DNA of 64,000 nucleotides from Dinoroseobacter sp039192165 (GCA_039192165.1 JBCCXD010000008.1:62001-126000); one strand, 5' to 3'; counted from the first letter of the stretch, positions 51,189 through 59,429 are shown. Made by a program: numbers and translations. The notes: a model not told the origin generated them from the sequence alone.

Positions 51189-51727
51189 GGCATGGCCCCC
51201 CGCGGATCGGGACCGAACCGGTTTGCACCCGCCTCGGTCGGACGCCCCAACCACCACAAGACCAGAAGCGGTGAAACAATCAGAACCGCCAATGCGCAGA
51301 ACAAAACAATCGCAGTGATTGCAGAAAGCAGCGTGCCCGGTTCTCCGAAGCTCTCTGCCAGACCCATGCCAAAGGTGGAAAAGGTAGCTGTGCCGATCAT
51401 TACGATCAGCGGGTAAACCAGATGCAATCCAGACCGTCCGCTGTCGTGCATCCGTCGCCAGCCTACGGCCGTCAGTGGCAGAAAGATCACCAGCGAAAAA
51501 ACCAGAGCGATTGGTCCTGACGTCTGTGCACGTTCACCAACGCGGTCTTCGTCGGCGATCTCGACCATCTCGACGCTGCCTGGAAAGAGCCGCATATCGA
51601 GAACGCTCGCAATCATTCCACCGACAAACACAAACAGGAAGAAATACCAGTACTCGGGCCGAGAAGCCCGCCCCGAGAAGGTGACGTATTTGGAAAAACA
51701 CGTCCGTATGGCTTGTGTGAAGGTCAC
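51185..51727 (-). CDS. DUF805 membrane protein, second of a tandem trio
   Basis: 180 residues from GTG 51727, which overlaps the stop of the first paralogue (GTGA). It begins VTFTQAIRTCFSKYVTFSGR, then ASRPEYWYFFLF, VGWRRMHDSGRSGLHLV, and ends LWWLGRPTEAGANRFGPDP. A longer frame to 51952 overlaps the neighbour and is rejected. The conserved leader x-x-AI-x-TC-x-x-K-Y-VTFSGRASR is shared with its neighbours and supports the GTG choice. Confidence 0.88.
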   Translation of the reverse strand: MTFTQAIRTCFSKYVTFSGRASRPEYWYFFLFVFVGGMIASVLDMRLFPGSVEMVEIADEDRVGERAQTSGPIALVFSLVIFLPLTAVGWRRMHDSGRSGLHLVYPLIVMIGTATFSTFGMGLAESFGEPGTLLSAITAIVLFCALAVLIVSPLLVLWWLGRPTEAGANRFGPDPRGAMP

Positions 51728-52242
51728 AAAGCCGCCCGCTCTTGTGGGTGGCCAAACATATTCGAGCCGGGTTGAGACTTCTGCGACAGCATAACGATCA
51801 GAAACACCAGCGAGACTAAGGTTGCCAACACTGTCAGAAAGCCAAAGAAGACGGAGTTTGTGATAAGCGACAGGCCGATTCCGGCAACGGCGATGGGGAG
51901 CGGGATCAGAAGAAACCATCCAGCCCTGCCAGTGTCGTGCAGTCGACGCCATCCTGAGGCGAGTAGCGGACAGAGCATTGCGAGAGAAATCAGAGATCCA
52001 ATGATACCACCATTGTAGCTTTGCCGAAGCGCTTGCCCGGTCTCTCGAGTTCCATCTGAATTAATGGTGATTGAATGGACGACCTCAATCGCTGGTCCGA
52101 AGATAGCGCCGTGAGTTACGGGAATCGCAGCGGACACCAAAAAGCATGCAAGGACAAACCACCAGAACTCGGGACGCGAGGCCCGCCCTGAGAAAGTAAC
52201 GTATTTCCGCAAACACGTCTGTATGGCTTCCATGAAAGTCAC
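51724..52242 (-). CDS. DUF805 membrane protein, first of a tandem trio
   Basis: 172 residues from GTG 52242 (VTFMEAIQTCLRKYVTFSGR), or 169 from ATG 52233; the GTG is favoured by alignment with the second paralogue. DUF805 markers ASRPEFWWFVL, SGWRRLHDTGRAGWFLLI and SQPGSNMFG. Base composition is more AT-rich than in the other two. It follows the small secreted gene at 52301 by 58 bases and is coupled to the next paralogue by GTGA. Confidence 0.85.
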   Translation of the reverse strand: MTFMEAIQTCLRKYVTFSGRASRPEFWWFVLACFLVSAAIPVTHGAIFGPAIEVVHSITINSDGTRETGQALRQSYNGGIIGSLISLAMLCPLLASGWRRLHDTGRAGWFLLIPLPIAVAGIGLSLITNSVFFGFLTVLATLVSLVFLIVMLSQKSQPGSNMFGHPQERAAL

Positions 52243-52300
52243 AACTTTGCCGACCACTTCATAGCTGAGATTTGCACCCGTTCTTCCGAAACACGTTCGG

Positions 52301-52942
52301 TCATTGCTCAGCTCCCATTGGATAGGTTGTGAGAATGACGACCACGTCGATAACAAGAGGCTCTTCCAGGATATCGTCTAACTTACCTTCAAAGAGTTCG
52401 TGGAGACGAATATTGGTTCGCCAGTTTGCTCCTGTGGCGTCCTGGCGGATTGCGTACATTTCTCCGACGCGTCCGAAGTCACCCTCCTGCGCCCCATCAG
52501 CAGCCAAGAGCCGCGTGAATATCTTTGCTGCTGACGCATCATTCAAACTTCCTAACAGGCAAACCGCAAAGCTGTTTTGATCCTCCGTCGAGAGTTGTGC
52601 GAAGGTTCCGCTCTTTGTCAGTGTTATCGCATCGCGGCCTGCACCTTTGGCGAGCATCTTTGTTAGGATGCGGCGCTCTGACCATAGTTGGGCCGACGCC
52701 TGTTCGGGTTGGTTTGCCACCAGAAGCGCGTCAGCATAGGCGTGCTGGAAAGCTTCGGTGTCGAACTCGCCGCGCCAACCTTTCTCCAAAAGCGCTGTGT
52801 GCCTCTGATCCAGATTGTTGCTTGGAGTCGTGCAGATCGTCATTGCCTCGTCTAACGGGCCATAGGGCTCACTCTGTGAACTTGCAAAGGCAGGGCCGCA
52901 CAAAAGTGCGGTGCCGAACACGAGTGCGAGACCTCTGGACAT
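52301..52942 (-). CDS. Secreted two-cysteine protein downstream of sucD
   Basis: 213 residues. Its ATG follows the sucD TGA directly (TGAATG). A signal peptide (MSRGLALVFGTALLCGPAFA) precedes a mature region with the layout TICTTPSNNL...LLEKGW and later SFAVCLLGSL, which I compare with the other exported proteins of this cluster. The middle is helical (YADALLVANQPEQASAQLW). No named family is recognised. Periplasmic location is predicted from the signal peptide only. Confidence 0.8.
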   Translation of the reverse strand: MSRGLALVFGTALLCGPAFASSQSEPYGPLDEAMTICTTPSNNLDQRHTALLEKGWRGEFDTEAFQHAYADALLVANQPEQASAQLWSERRILTKMLAKGAGRDAITLTKSGTFAQLSTEDQNSFAVCLLGSLNDASAAKIFTRLLAADGAQEGDFGRVGEMYAIRQDATGANWRTNIRLHELFEGKLDDILEEPLVIDVVVILTTYPMGAEQ

Positions 52943-53824
52943 TCAGCCAATCGCCTCCAGCACCGCTTCGCCAAGTCCTGCAGGGCTTTCGGCGACCACG
53001 ATGCCGGCGGATTTCATCGCTTCGATCTTGTCCTCGGCGCCGCCTTTGCCGCCAGCGACAATCGCGCCGGCATGGCCCATCCGGCGGCCCGGAGGTGCTG
53101 TGCGGCCTGCGATGAAGCCGGCGGTTGGCTTCCAGCGGCCCTTTTTCTTCTCATCCGCCAGAAACTGCGCGGCTTCTTCCTCGGCCGAGCCACCGATCTC
53201 ACCGATCATGATGATGCTTGTGGTCTCGTCATCTGCCAGGAACCACTCCAGCACATCAAGGTGTTCTGTGCCTTTGATCGGGTCGCCCCCAATGCCGACG
53301 CAGGTGGATTGTCCCAAGCCCACATCGGTGGTCTGCTTGACGGCCTCATAAGTCAGAGTACCAGATCGCGACACGACACCGACAGAGCCCCGTTTGTGGA
53401 TATGGCCGGGCATGATGCCGATCTTGCAGGCGTCGGGCGTGATAACACCGGGGCAGTTCGGACCGATCAGGCGCGAGCTTGAGCCTTCCAGCGCGCGTTT
53501 CACCTTCATCATGTCCAAGACCGGGATGCCTTCGGTGATGCAGACGATCACTTCCATCTCGGCATCAATCGCCTCAAGGATCGAGTCTGCCGCGAAGGGC
53601 GGTGGTACGTAGATCACGCTTGCGTTGGCCTCGGTCACCGCCTTGGCCTCATGCACAGAGTTGAAAACCGGGAGGCTGAGGTGCTCCATCCCGCCTTTGC
53701 CGGGGGTCACGCCGCCAACCATCTTCGTGCCATAGGCGATGGCCTGTTCGGAGTGGAACGTGCCTTGCGAGCCTGTAAAGCCCTGACAAATCACCTTGGT
53801 ATTTTCGTCGATGAGTACGGCCAT
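52943..53824 (-). CDS. sucD: Succinyl-CoA synthetase alpha subunit
   Basis: 293 residues, complete. CoA-binding Rossmann start (ICQGFTGSQGTFHSEQAI, CoA motif GFTGSQG), ligase domain with GPNCPGVITP and GIMPGHIHKRG, and the phosphohistidine loop near GRRMGHAGAIVAGGKG. It pairs with SucC to interconvert succinyl-CoA and succinate with nucleotide phosphorylation. Unusually it is separated from sucC by five accessory genes (53900-58101). A good ribosome-binding site (GAAGGAA) precedes the ATG. Confidence 0.97.
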   Translation of the reverse strand: MAVLIDENTKVICQGFTGSQGTFHSEQAIAYGTKMVGGVTPGKGGMEHLSLPVFNSVHEAKAVTEANASVIYVPPPFAADSILEAIDAEMEVIVCITEGIPVLDMMKVKRALEGSSSRLIGPNCPGVITPDACKIGIMPGHIHKRGSVGVVSRSGTLTYEAVKQTTDVGLGQSTCVGIGGDPIKGTEHLDVLEWFLADDETTSIIMIGEIGGSAEEEAAQFLADEKKKGRWKPTAGFIAGRTAPPGRRMGHAGAIVAGGKGGAEDKIEAMKSAGIVVAESPAGLGEAVLEAIG

Positions 53825-53899
53825 GGTAGTTCCTTCGTTCAGCTTATCTTGTTCAGAGCCGCGGCTGGGCTCATTTTTGTTGTGTTTCGTTTCGCCATG

Positions 53900-54457
53900 T
53901 CACAGCAGCACGCGGATCATCGCGCCCTCCCCGAAACTACGGCAGGATGTGTCGTTGCCCGGGTTGCCGACTTGCACCCAGATCAGTGAGCGGGGCACCA
54001 GCATGTGAAATCCCGAGCAGAGTTCGCCGTCTGAGCCAGGTCCGTCCGGGACGATCACCTGACCTTCAGGCCCGGTGTCAGCAATCGTCACACCGCTCAT
54101 CACCCGTCCAGAGACAGACCGAGCAAAGGGCAGCATGGCAGTGACGTTGATGTGGTCGGTCGTGATGCGGCATTCGGGACTGCCGACACCGCCAAGCCCG
54201 ATGACCGCGACATAGGCGCTGTTGCCTGCGCCTGCATACCAGTGGATCACTTCGCCACCGCCGAAATCCTCAATCGAATGGGTCATGCCGGCTTGCGTGA
54301 AGATGTCGTGCAGCGCTTCGGGCTGGCGATAGTTCTGCAAGCATTGGCTTAATGCGAACTGAACCTGCGCGCCCGCTTGCGCTACGGGTGATTGAGCAAG
54401 CGCGGCGGTCGCCAGTGTGGCGCAGAAAAGCGCGGAGAGAAGCATACGACCGATCAT
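53900..54457 (-). CDS. Secreted two-cysteine protein upstream of sucD
   Basis: 185 residues with a signal peptide (MLLSALFCATLATAALAQ). The ATG overlaps the stop of the next upstream gene (ATGA). Mature part: ALSQCLQNYRQPEALHDIF-x-QAGM and later GSPECRITTDHINVTAM, i.e. first Cys, helix, Gly-hydrophobic, strand region, second Cys followed by a polar strand. Then a Gly-rich C-terminal half with two further cysteines (ELCSGFHM, NDTSCRSF). No family recognised. Confidence 0.8.
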   Translation of the reverse strand: MIGRMLLSALFCATLATAALAQSPVAQAGAQVQFALSQCLQNYRQPEALHDIFTQAGMTHSIEDFGGGEVIHWYAGAGNSAYVAVIGLGGVGSPECRITTDHINVTAMLPFARSVSGRVMSGVTIADTGPEGQVIVPDGPGSDGELCSGFHMLVPRSLIWVQVGNPGNDTSCRSFGEGAMIRVLL

Positions 54458-55077
54458 TGTCCGGTCTCCTCAATCCTGACGGTGATAAAGCTCAGCCCGC
54501 CCGCATGCACGTCGATCCAGACCGGGACCCGCTCGCCGTACCAGTCGAGGCTGGCGGCGTAGTAGTGCTGGTGGAACTCAGGCACGTCGACCATGTCGCG
54601 GCCGTACATCTGTGCATAGTTGCGGGGCATGAGGCCCCCCACCAAAGTCCCGTCGGAGCGCGCCGCAAAGGCTGCAGTCAACTTCTGGGCTAACACGTCG
54701 GGGGCTTCAGGGGTGGGGTTGTAGCCAAACTCGGCAAAATTATGCGCGCTGCAGCGGAGCATGCGCTGGTTTCCCGTGGAGGAGATGTAGAACTCGATGA
54801 ACCACGGAACGCGATATTCATGGGCCGTCAGAATTTGCTGATCCGGGCTTTGGGAAAAGGCACTGCCGCCGATCGGCAATGTCGGCGGAACGCTGGCAAT
54901 AAAGGCGTTGGGATCAAACAGTGCCAGACGACACCGTTCTTCAAATAGCGCGAGACCTTCCGAAACCGAAACCGGCCCGGTTTGTTGCATGTCCTGGAGC
55001 GGTACTTGCGCCGCAGCACTGCCCCCTGCCAAAGCCAGAGCGAGCTTTGTAAGTGCTATGACGGAGAACCGTTTCAT
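54454..55077 (-). CDS. Secreted two-cysteine protein, coupled to GT25 fusion gene
   Basis: 207 residues from ATG 55077, which overlaps the stop of the fusion gene (ATGA); its own stop overlaps the next ATG. Signal peptide MKRFSVIALTKLALALAGGSAAAQ. Mature part contains LFEERCRLALFDPNAFIASV and RMLRCSAHNFAEFG, the same spacing idea of two cysteines flanking a beta region, then SLDWYGERVPVWIDVHAGG near the end. No family recognised. Confidence 0.8.
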   Translation of the reverse strand: MKRFSVIALTKLALALAGGSAAAQVPLQDMQQTGPVSVSEGLALFEERCRLALFDPNAFIASVPPTLPIGGSAFSQSPDQQILTAHEYRVPWFIEFYISSTGNQRMLRCSAHNFAEFGYNPTPEAPDVLAQKLTAAFAARSDGTLVGGLMPRNYAQMYGRDMVDVPEFHQHYYAASLDWYGERVPVWIDVHAGGLSFITVRIEETGQ

Positions 55078-56840
55078 TGCACCCGCTCCGTCAGGATCGA
55101 CACGCCCGCGCCGGGGCGGCCTTGGTCCGCAAAGGTCCACATCTTGAAGTCCGAGATGATGCTGTCCTCATATCTGAGCGGAGCGCCCGTATTGGTCCAC
55201 ATCACTGCGCCATCGTCGAGGATCTGTTCCCCGGTGGTTCCGTCTTCGACGTTCAGGATATTTCTGAATTCCGCGAGAGCGCCGAGATCAGCATCCCTGG
55301 CGCGCAGTGCGCATTGCCCTGGCACGCCAGGTGCCGGATCGCGAAACGTCACTTCATAGGCGCCGTCCGGCGCGCGGCGGCTTACAATGCCCTGAGCTTC
55401 GGTCCGGTCATAGCTGAGATCATCCATGAATTCCTCCGCAGCACTGAAGCGCGGAAAGCGCGACAGGCAGAAGAGCTGAAAGAGAAACATCTCCGCGCTT
55501 GCAGCAGCGACGCTGTCTGAGAAGAAGCCGGTTTCATTGTCGAATGCGATCCCGCTTCCTTCGTCCCCGGTGACCTGCGCGACAAGCATTGCCAGCGGGA
55601 CGATGTTCTCGAGAAAGGCGAACTCTGACGTGAGCCTGTAGGACAGACCTTCGGCGCTATACGCAACGCCGTCTCTCGTTGCGAAAGGTGTTGGCCACTC
55701 TGGCACCGGTGGGCGCGCCAAAAAGGCATCAAAGACCGCTTGAGCGTCCGGACCGGTCAGCCCAAACTGCGCAACGCTGCAAGAGCCGGCCGGCTGATCA
55801 ACGATCGTCTGAATGGAAACGATAGCGCCCGGCCACGCGGGAGAAGCAATATCGAAGCTGCCCGCGCCGTTGTCGGTGACAGACCATCCGTTCTGGCGGG
55901 CCTGGGCGATATTACTGCGATAGGTGGGATGGCCCTGTGCGCAAAAGGCTAGACCGTTTTCAAAAGGTTGCGTTCCCGGGACGCCCTGTGCTTCCGACGC
56001 GATAGCGCTCATCCCGAGAAGGCCGGCCGCCATCGCCGCGCCCATTACAGTGGCTTCAAAGGTGACGCGGGCGCGTTTGGCCCGACCCGTCATGAATTGA
56101 AGGACAGTCGATAGCGGATAGGCCACCTCATGGTACCCGCGCAAAAGTTTCTGGCGTACCAGCGTGAGGCCCTCGGGACGTTGGCGTACAAATGGGCGAT
56201 GCACGCGGCCCTCGGGCTCATTACCCTGTTCCACCAGGGCCGGGTAAATCTGGTAGATCTTCAACGCCCCGGCCACGCGCGAGGCGTTCATGTTGAAAAG
56301 CAGATTGTCGACGGTGATGTCGAAGGGTTTTTCTTCGAGCAACAGGCGGGCTGCTTTACGAGATAAAAGATAGCCCGCCGCACCCACATGCCGGGTGAGG
56401 AGCCGCGCGATATCTCGGTTGAGATGCTGCGCGGGGGCGCTATCCACCAGAACGAACAGGCGATCGTTTTTGCTGCGCCAGCGCTCGATTTTGACGATAT
56501 CGGCGTCCTCGGGCCACCAGGACATGTCTGAAAGCCATGCGCCCAGTTCTGGCGAAACGAACACGTCGTCTTCCAAGATTAAAGCATAAGGCAGCTCGGT
56601 TTCCAGAAACCGTTCCCACGCGGCGGCGTGGCTGAGCGTGCAGGCCATGTTCTGGGGATGAAAGACGCCCCAGGGTCCGAAGGGGCGACAGTTTGCTTCC
56701 AGCGCTTCCTTGCCCTCTTTGCGGTAGTCAAACCCGGGGAAAACCTGCGCAGGCACGCCGGCACGGTCCAGTTCCGCCGCCATATGCTGGCGCCGGTCTG
56801 CATCCACTTCGAGATTGATCATTTCGCAATAGACTTGCAT
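55074..56840 (-). CDS. GT25 glycosyltransferase fused to a membrane-anchored periplasmic module
   Basis: 588 residues in one uninterrupted frame. Residues 1-240 are a glycosyltransferase family 25 (LPS glycosyltransferase-like) domain: opening YCEMINLEVDADRRQHM, CTLSHAAAWERFLE, ALILEDDVFVSPEL with the LEDD motif (89-92), GAAGYLLSRKAARLLL and DNLLFNM. After a basic stretch GRAKRAR (252-258) comes one hydrophobic segment (about 262-281, with an ASEAQ cleavage-like end) and then a secreted-type region (285-588) with the two-cysteine layout (LAFCAQGH, NGWSV, GSCSVAQF). Topology would put the GT in the cytosol and the rest in the periplasm. Probably a gene fusion; a frameshift artefact cannot be excluded. 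Confidence 0.8.
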   Translation of the reverse strand: MQVYCEMINLEVDADRRQHMAAELDRAGVPAQVFPGFDYRKEGKEALEANCRPFGPWGVFHPQNMACTLSHAAAWERFLETELPYALILEDDVFVSPELGAWLSDMSWWPEDADIVKIERWRSKNDRLFVLVDSAPAQHLNRDIARLLTRHVGAAGYLLSRKAARLLLEEKPFDITVDNLLFNMNASRVAGALKIYQIYPALVEQGNEPEGRVHRPFVRQRPEGLTLVRQKLLRGYHEVAYPLSTVLQFMTGRAKRARVTFEATVMGAAMAAGLLGMSAIASEAQGVPGTQPFENGLAFCAQGHPTYRSNIAQARQNGWSVTDNGAGSFDIASPAWPGAIVSIQTIVDQPAGSCSVAQFGLTGPDAQAVFDAFLARPPVPEWPTPFATRDGVAYSAEGLSYRLTSEFAFLENIVPLAMLVAQVTGDEGSGIAFDNETGFFSDSVAAASAEMFLFQLFCLSRFPRFSAAEEFMDDLSYDRTEAQGIVSRRAPDGAYEVTFRDPAPGVPGQCALRARDADLGALAEFRNILNVEDGTTGEQILDDGAVMWTNTGAPLRYEDSIISDFKMWTFADQGRPGAGVSILTERVQ

Positions 56841-56863
56841 GGGGTTCGGTTCTCAGTTCCTAG

Positions 56864-57451
56864 CTAGTTTACTCGGAGGGTCACTGCGGCGCCCGGCTCG
56901 TCTTTTGGCCATTTGCCTCGGTCCCACGGCCATGTTTTGTATGCAGCCACCAAGGTTGAGCTGGAGGGGTAGCTTTTCGCCTGCCAAGCTTGAACAACGT
57001 GGTCTGACAGACCTTGTCCGAGCTCTGAATTCGTTGCCAGGTCATAGTGCCGAGCCCAAATTTGAGCGAGCTCGAAATTCTGTTCTGGCGTCATGCTGCG
57101 CAACCCGACATAGCATGTCTGTTCATTTGCTTGGATGATCAACTGTCCGGAGTCATAGCTAACGGACGGGACTACGAAGCGCGTTTGGCCGTTGGGTAGT
57201 TCTTGCCGCAACGACCGGTATGGGCCAACGTGCTCTCGGTATCCGACAGCTTCAAACCCACGAAACATAGCTTCCGCATCGGGCAAATTTGCGCAAATTC
57301 TAACTGCCCGCTCAGCCTTGCCAAACTCGGTCGGACTCGCAGCTTTTCTGCTTATCGTAGAAGTGTCTACCGGAGGAATACCTCCGCAACCCGCGACCAT
57401 AAGTGCGAGCGTGAGAACTAATGAGCATGTCAAATTTCGACGATCTACCAT
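56864..57451 (-). CDS. Lipoprotein-like two-cysteine protein
   Basis: 195 residues from ATG 57451; ATG 57493 would add 14 residues, and neither has a clear ribosome-binding site. The N-terminus TCSLVLTLALMVAGCGG has a lipobox (VAGC). The mature part shows VRICANLPDAEAMFRGFEAVGY and EQTCYVGLRSMTPEQ, the cluster's two-cysteine layout, and a Trp/Lys-rich end (TWPWDRGKWPKDEP). AT-richer than the TCA genes. Function unknown. Confidence 0.75.
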   Translation of the reverse strand: MVDRRNLTCSLVLTLALMVAGCGGIPPVDTSTISRKAASPTEFGKAERAVRICANLPDAEAMFRGFEAVGYREHVGPYRSLRQELPNGQTRFVVPSVSYDSGQLIIQANEQTCYVGLRSMTPEQNFELAQIWARHYDLATNSELGQGLSDHVVQAWQAKSYPSSSTLVAAYKTWPWDRGKWPKDEPGAAVTLRVN

Positions 57452-57540
57452 TGAAAAGCCGTTGAGTTTCTTTTGCCCTCGTTGCTTAGCCATTGGAGGG
57501 GCGCAGCACTGAGTGGAGAGTTCGTGAGTGTTTCTTGACG

Positions 57541-58101
57541 CTATCGAAGAGCCTTTCCCATAACCAGTGCACCGCGCGTTCCAGAGAGGTTCCAGTCGTC
57601 AAAAATGGCTACACCGACGGGTCCTCCTTTGAAGGAACCACGATAGTATCGTGCCATTTTTTTCGCCTGCGGTGGTGCGGGCTGTCCATCCATCGCGTCA
57701 ACCCAAGGGCGCGCAAGGACTTCCGCTTCCGCCACAGTCATCTGGGACACCATAACGAAACATGCAGGCGGGCTGCCTGAAGCCGAGACTCCGGCCATCA
57801 GGCGTCGACCTTCCTGCGAATACAGGTGCATCCCGTCATCTAGACCTTGCTGGCGGAACCCGGACGCAGAAAGTGCATCCCGCGTCGCCTGTGTGTCCGG
57901 CATGTGCTCCATACATGTATCGACGATCAGAGTGCCGCGTTGCAGGAGTGCCTGACGGTCTGCCTCGGAAAAGCCTGGGGCCGATGTGACGCTTTCCTTT
58001 GTTGGAGCAATCTCAGAGTTCGACACATCGGGAGCGTTAGATGATAAGCATCCCCCTAGGGCGAAGACCGTTACCGCGTAGGTTACCGGGATCCACTTCA
58101 T
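57541..58101 (-). CDS. Lipoprotein-like two-cysteine protein coupled to sucC
   Basis: 186 residues; ATG 58101 overlaps the sucC stop (ATGA). Signal peptide with lipobox: IPVTYAVTVFALGGCLSS (LGGC). Mature part: IVDTCMEHMPDTQATRDAL-SASGF and PPACFVMVSQMTVAEAEVL. This is the clearest match to its neighbour at 56864 (C-x3-x-PD-x-x-A ... G-aromatic ... C-F/Y-V ... MT-x-x). Function unknown; probably translated with sucC. Confidence 0.8.
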   Translation of the reverse strand: MKWIPVTYAVTVFALGGCLSSNAPDVSNSEIAPTKESVTSAPGFSEADRQALLQRGTLIVDTCMEHMPDTQATRDALSASGFRQQGLDDGMHLYSQEGRRLMAGVSASGSPPACFVMVSQMTVAEAEVLARPWVDAMDGQPAPPQAKKMARYYRGSFKGGPVGVAIFDDWNLSGTRGALVMGKALR

Positions 58102-59291
58102 CCCTTTACCGCTTCCACGATCTTCTGAGCGCCGTCTTTTAGGTTTTCAGCCGCAATGACGTTCAGGCCAGAGGTATTGATAATCTCCTTGCCCTTTTCG
58201 ACATTCGTCCCTTCGAGGCGCACGACCAGCGGCACCTGAAGCCCGACCTCTTTCACGGCTGCGACCACGCCTTCCGCGATTACATCACAGCGCATGATGC
58301 CGCCGAAGATGTTCACAAGGATGCCTTTGACGTTCGGGTCCGAGGTGATGATCTTGAAGGCTTCGGTCACCTTCTCTTTCGTGGCGCCACCGCCCACGTC
58401 AAGGAAGTTGGCCGGCTCCGAGCCATAGAGCTTGATGATGTCCATCGTGGCCATGGCAAGGCCAGCGCCGTTGACCATGCAGCCGATCTCGCCGTCCAGT
58501 GCGATATAGTTCAGGTCGTATTTCGACGCCGCGAGTTCCTTAGGGTCTTCTTCGGTCTCGTCGCGCAGCTCGGCAATGTCGGGGTGCCGATAGACGGCGT
58601 TGCCATCAAAGCCCATTTTTGCGTCGAGACACTTCAAATCGCCGCTATCGGTAACAATCAGCGGGTTGATCTCCAGCATCTCCATGTCTTTTTCGGTGAA
58701 GAGCTTGTAAAGCGTCCCCATCAGCTTCACGCATTGCTTCACCTGCGCGCCCGTCAGGCCCAGCATGAATGCGATCCGACGACCGTGATACGGCTGGTAT
58801 CCAGTCACTGGGTCTACTGCGAAAGACAGTATTTTCTCGGGCGTCTCCGCGGCCACTTCTTCGATATCCATGCCGCCTTCGGTCGAGCAAACAAACGAGA
58901 TGCGACTGCTTTGCCGGTCCACCAGTAGTGCGAGGTACATCTCCGTCTCAATTCCGGAGCCATCCTCGATATATATACGGTTCACTTGCTTCCCGACTGG
59001 GCCGGTCTGGTGGGTCACAAGAGTGCGGCCCAGCATCTTTTTGGCTTCTTCAGCGGCCTCTTGGACCGATTTAGTCAGACGGACGCCTCCCTTTTCTCCT
59101 GCGTCGGCTTCCTTAAAAGATCCTTTGCCGCGCCCGCCCGCGTGGATCTGGGCTTTGACGACCCAAAGCGGGCCATCCATTTCACCTGCAGCGGTCTTCG
59201 CGTCTTCGGCCTTCAAAACCACGCGGCCGTCTGAGACCGGCGCCCCGTAGCTGCGGAGAAGCGCTTTCGCCTGGTACTCATGAATGTTCAT
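58098..59291 (-). CDS. sucC: Succinyl-CoA synthetase beta subunit
   Basis: 397 residues, complete. ATP-grasp N-terminus MNIHEYQAKALLRSYGAPV, nucleotide region VVKAQIHAGGRGKG, EINPLIVTDSGDL with Mg-binding residues, ANFLDVGGGATKEKV and the C-terminal VNIFGGIMRCDVIAEG and VRLEGTNVEKGK. It forms the heterodimer or heterotetramer with SucD. The upstream region carries two palindromes and a terminator for mdh, so sucC heads its own transcription unit. Confidence 0.97.
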   Translation of the reverse strand: MNIHEYQAKALLRSYGAPVSDGRVVLKAEDAKTAAGEMDGPLWVVKAQIHAGGRGKGSFKEADAGEKGGVRLTKSVQEAAEEAKKMLGRTLVTHQTGPVGKQVNRIYIEDGSGIETEMYLALLVDRQSSRISFVCSTEGGMDIEEVAAETPEKILSFAVDPVTGYQPYHGRRIAFMLGLTGAQVKQCVKLMGTLYKLFTEKDMEMLEINPLIVTDSGDLKCLDAKMGFDGNAVYRHPDIAELRDETEEDPKELAASKYDLNYIALDGEIGCMVNGAGLAMATMDIIKLYGSEPANFLDVGGGATKEKVTEAFKIITSDPNVKGILVNIFGGIMRCDVIAEGVVAAVKEVGLQVPLVVRLEGTNVEKGKEIINTSGLNVIAAENLKDGAQKIVEAVKG

Positions 59292-59396
59292 GAAACTGTC
59301 CCGTTTTGCTGTTGTTTGGCTCGGTCTTGCATACCGCTGTGTGCAGGCAAAACGCTAATTCGCCGCATGTGGGAAATTCAGGGGATTTTTCAAGAT

Positions 59397-59429
59397 TTGT
59401 GATCACACGTTAGAAAACTGTGATCACAA
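59397..59429. promoter_or_regulatory. Twin TGTGATCACA palindromes in front of sucC
   Basis: TTGTGATCACA (59397-59407) and TGTGATCACAA (59419-59429) contain the same perfect ten-base palindrome, with centres 21 bases apart, i.e. two helical turns. They lie 106-138 bases before the sucC ATG, downstream (in transcription order) of the mdh terminator. This looks like a paired operator. GntR-family AkgR, reported to activate TCA genes in Rhodobacter sphaeroides, is one candidate; the match to its site is not verified. Confidence 0.65.
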
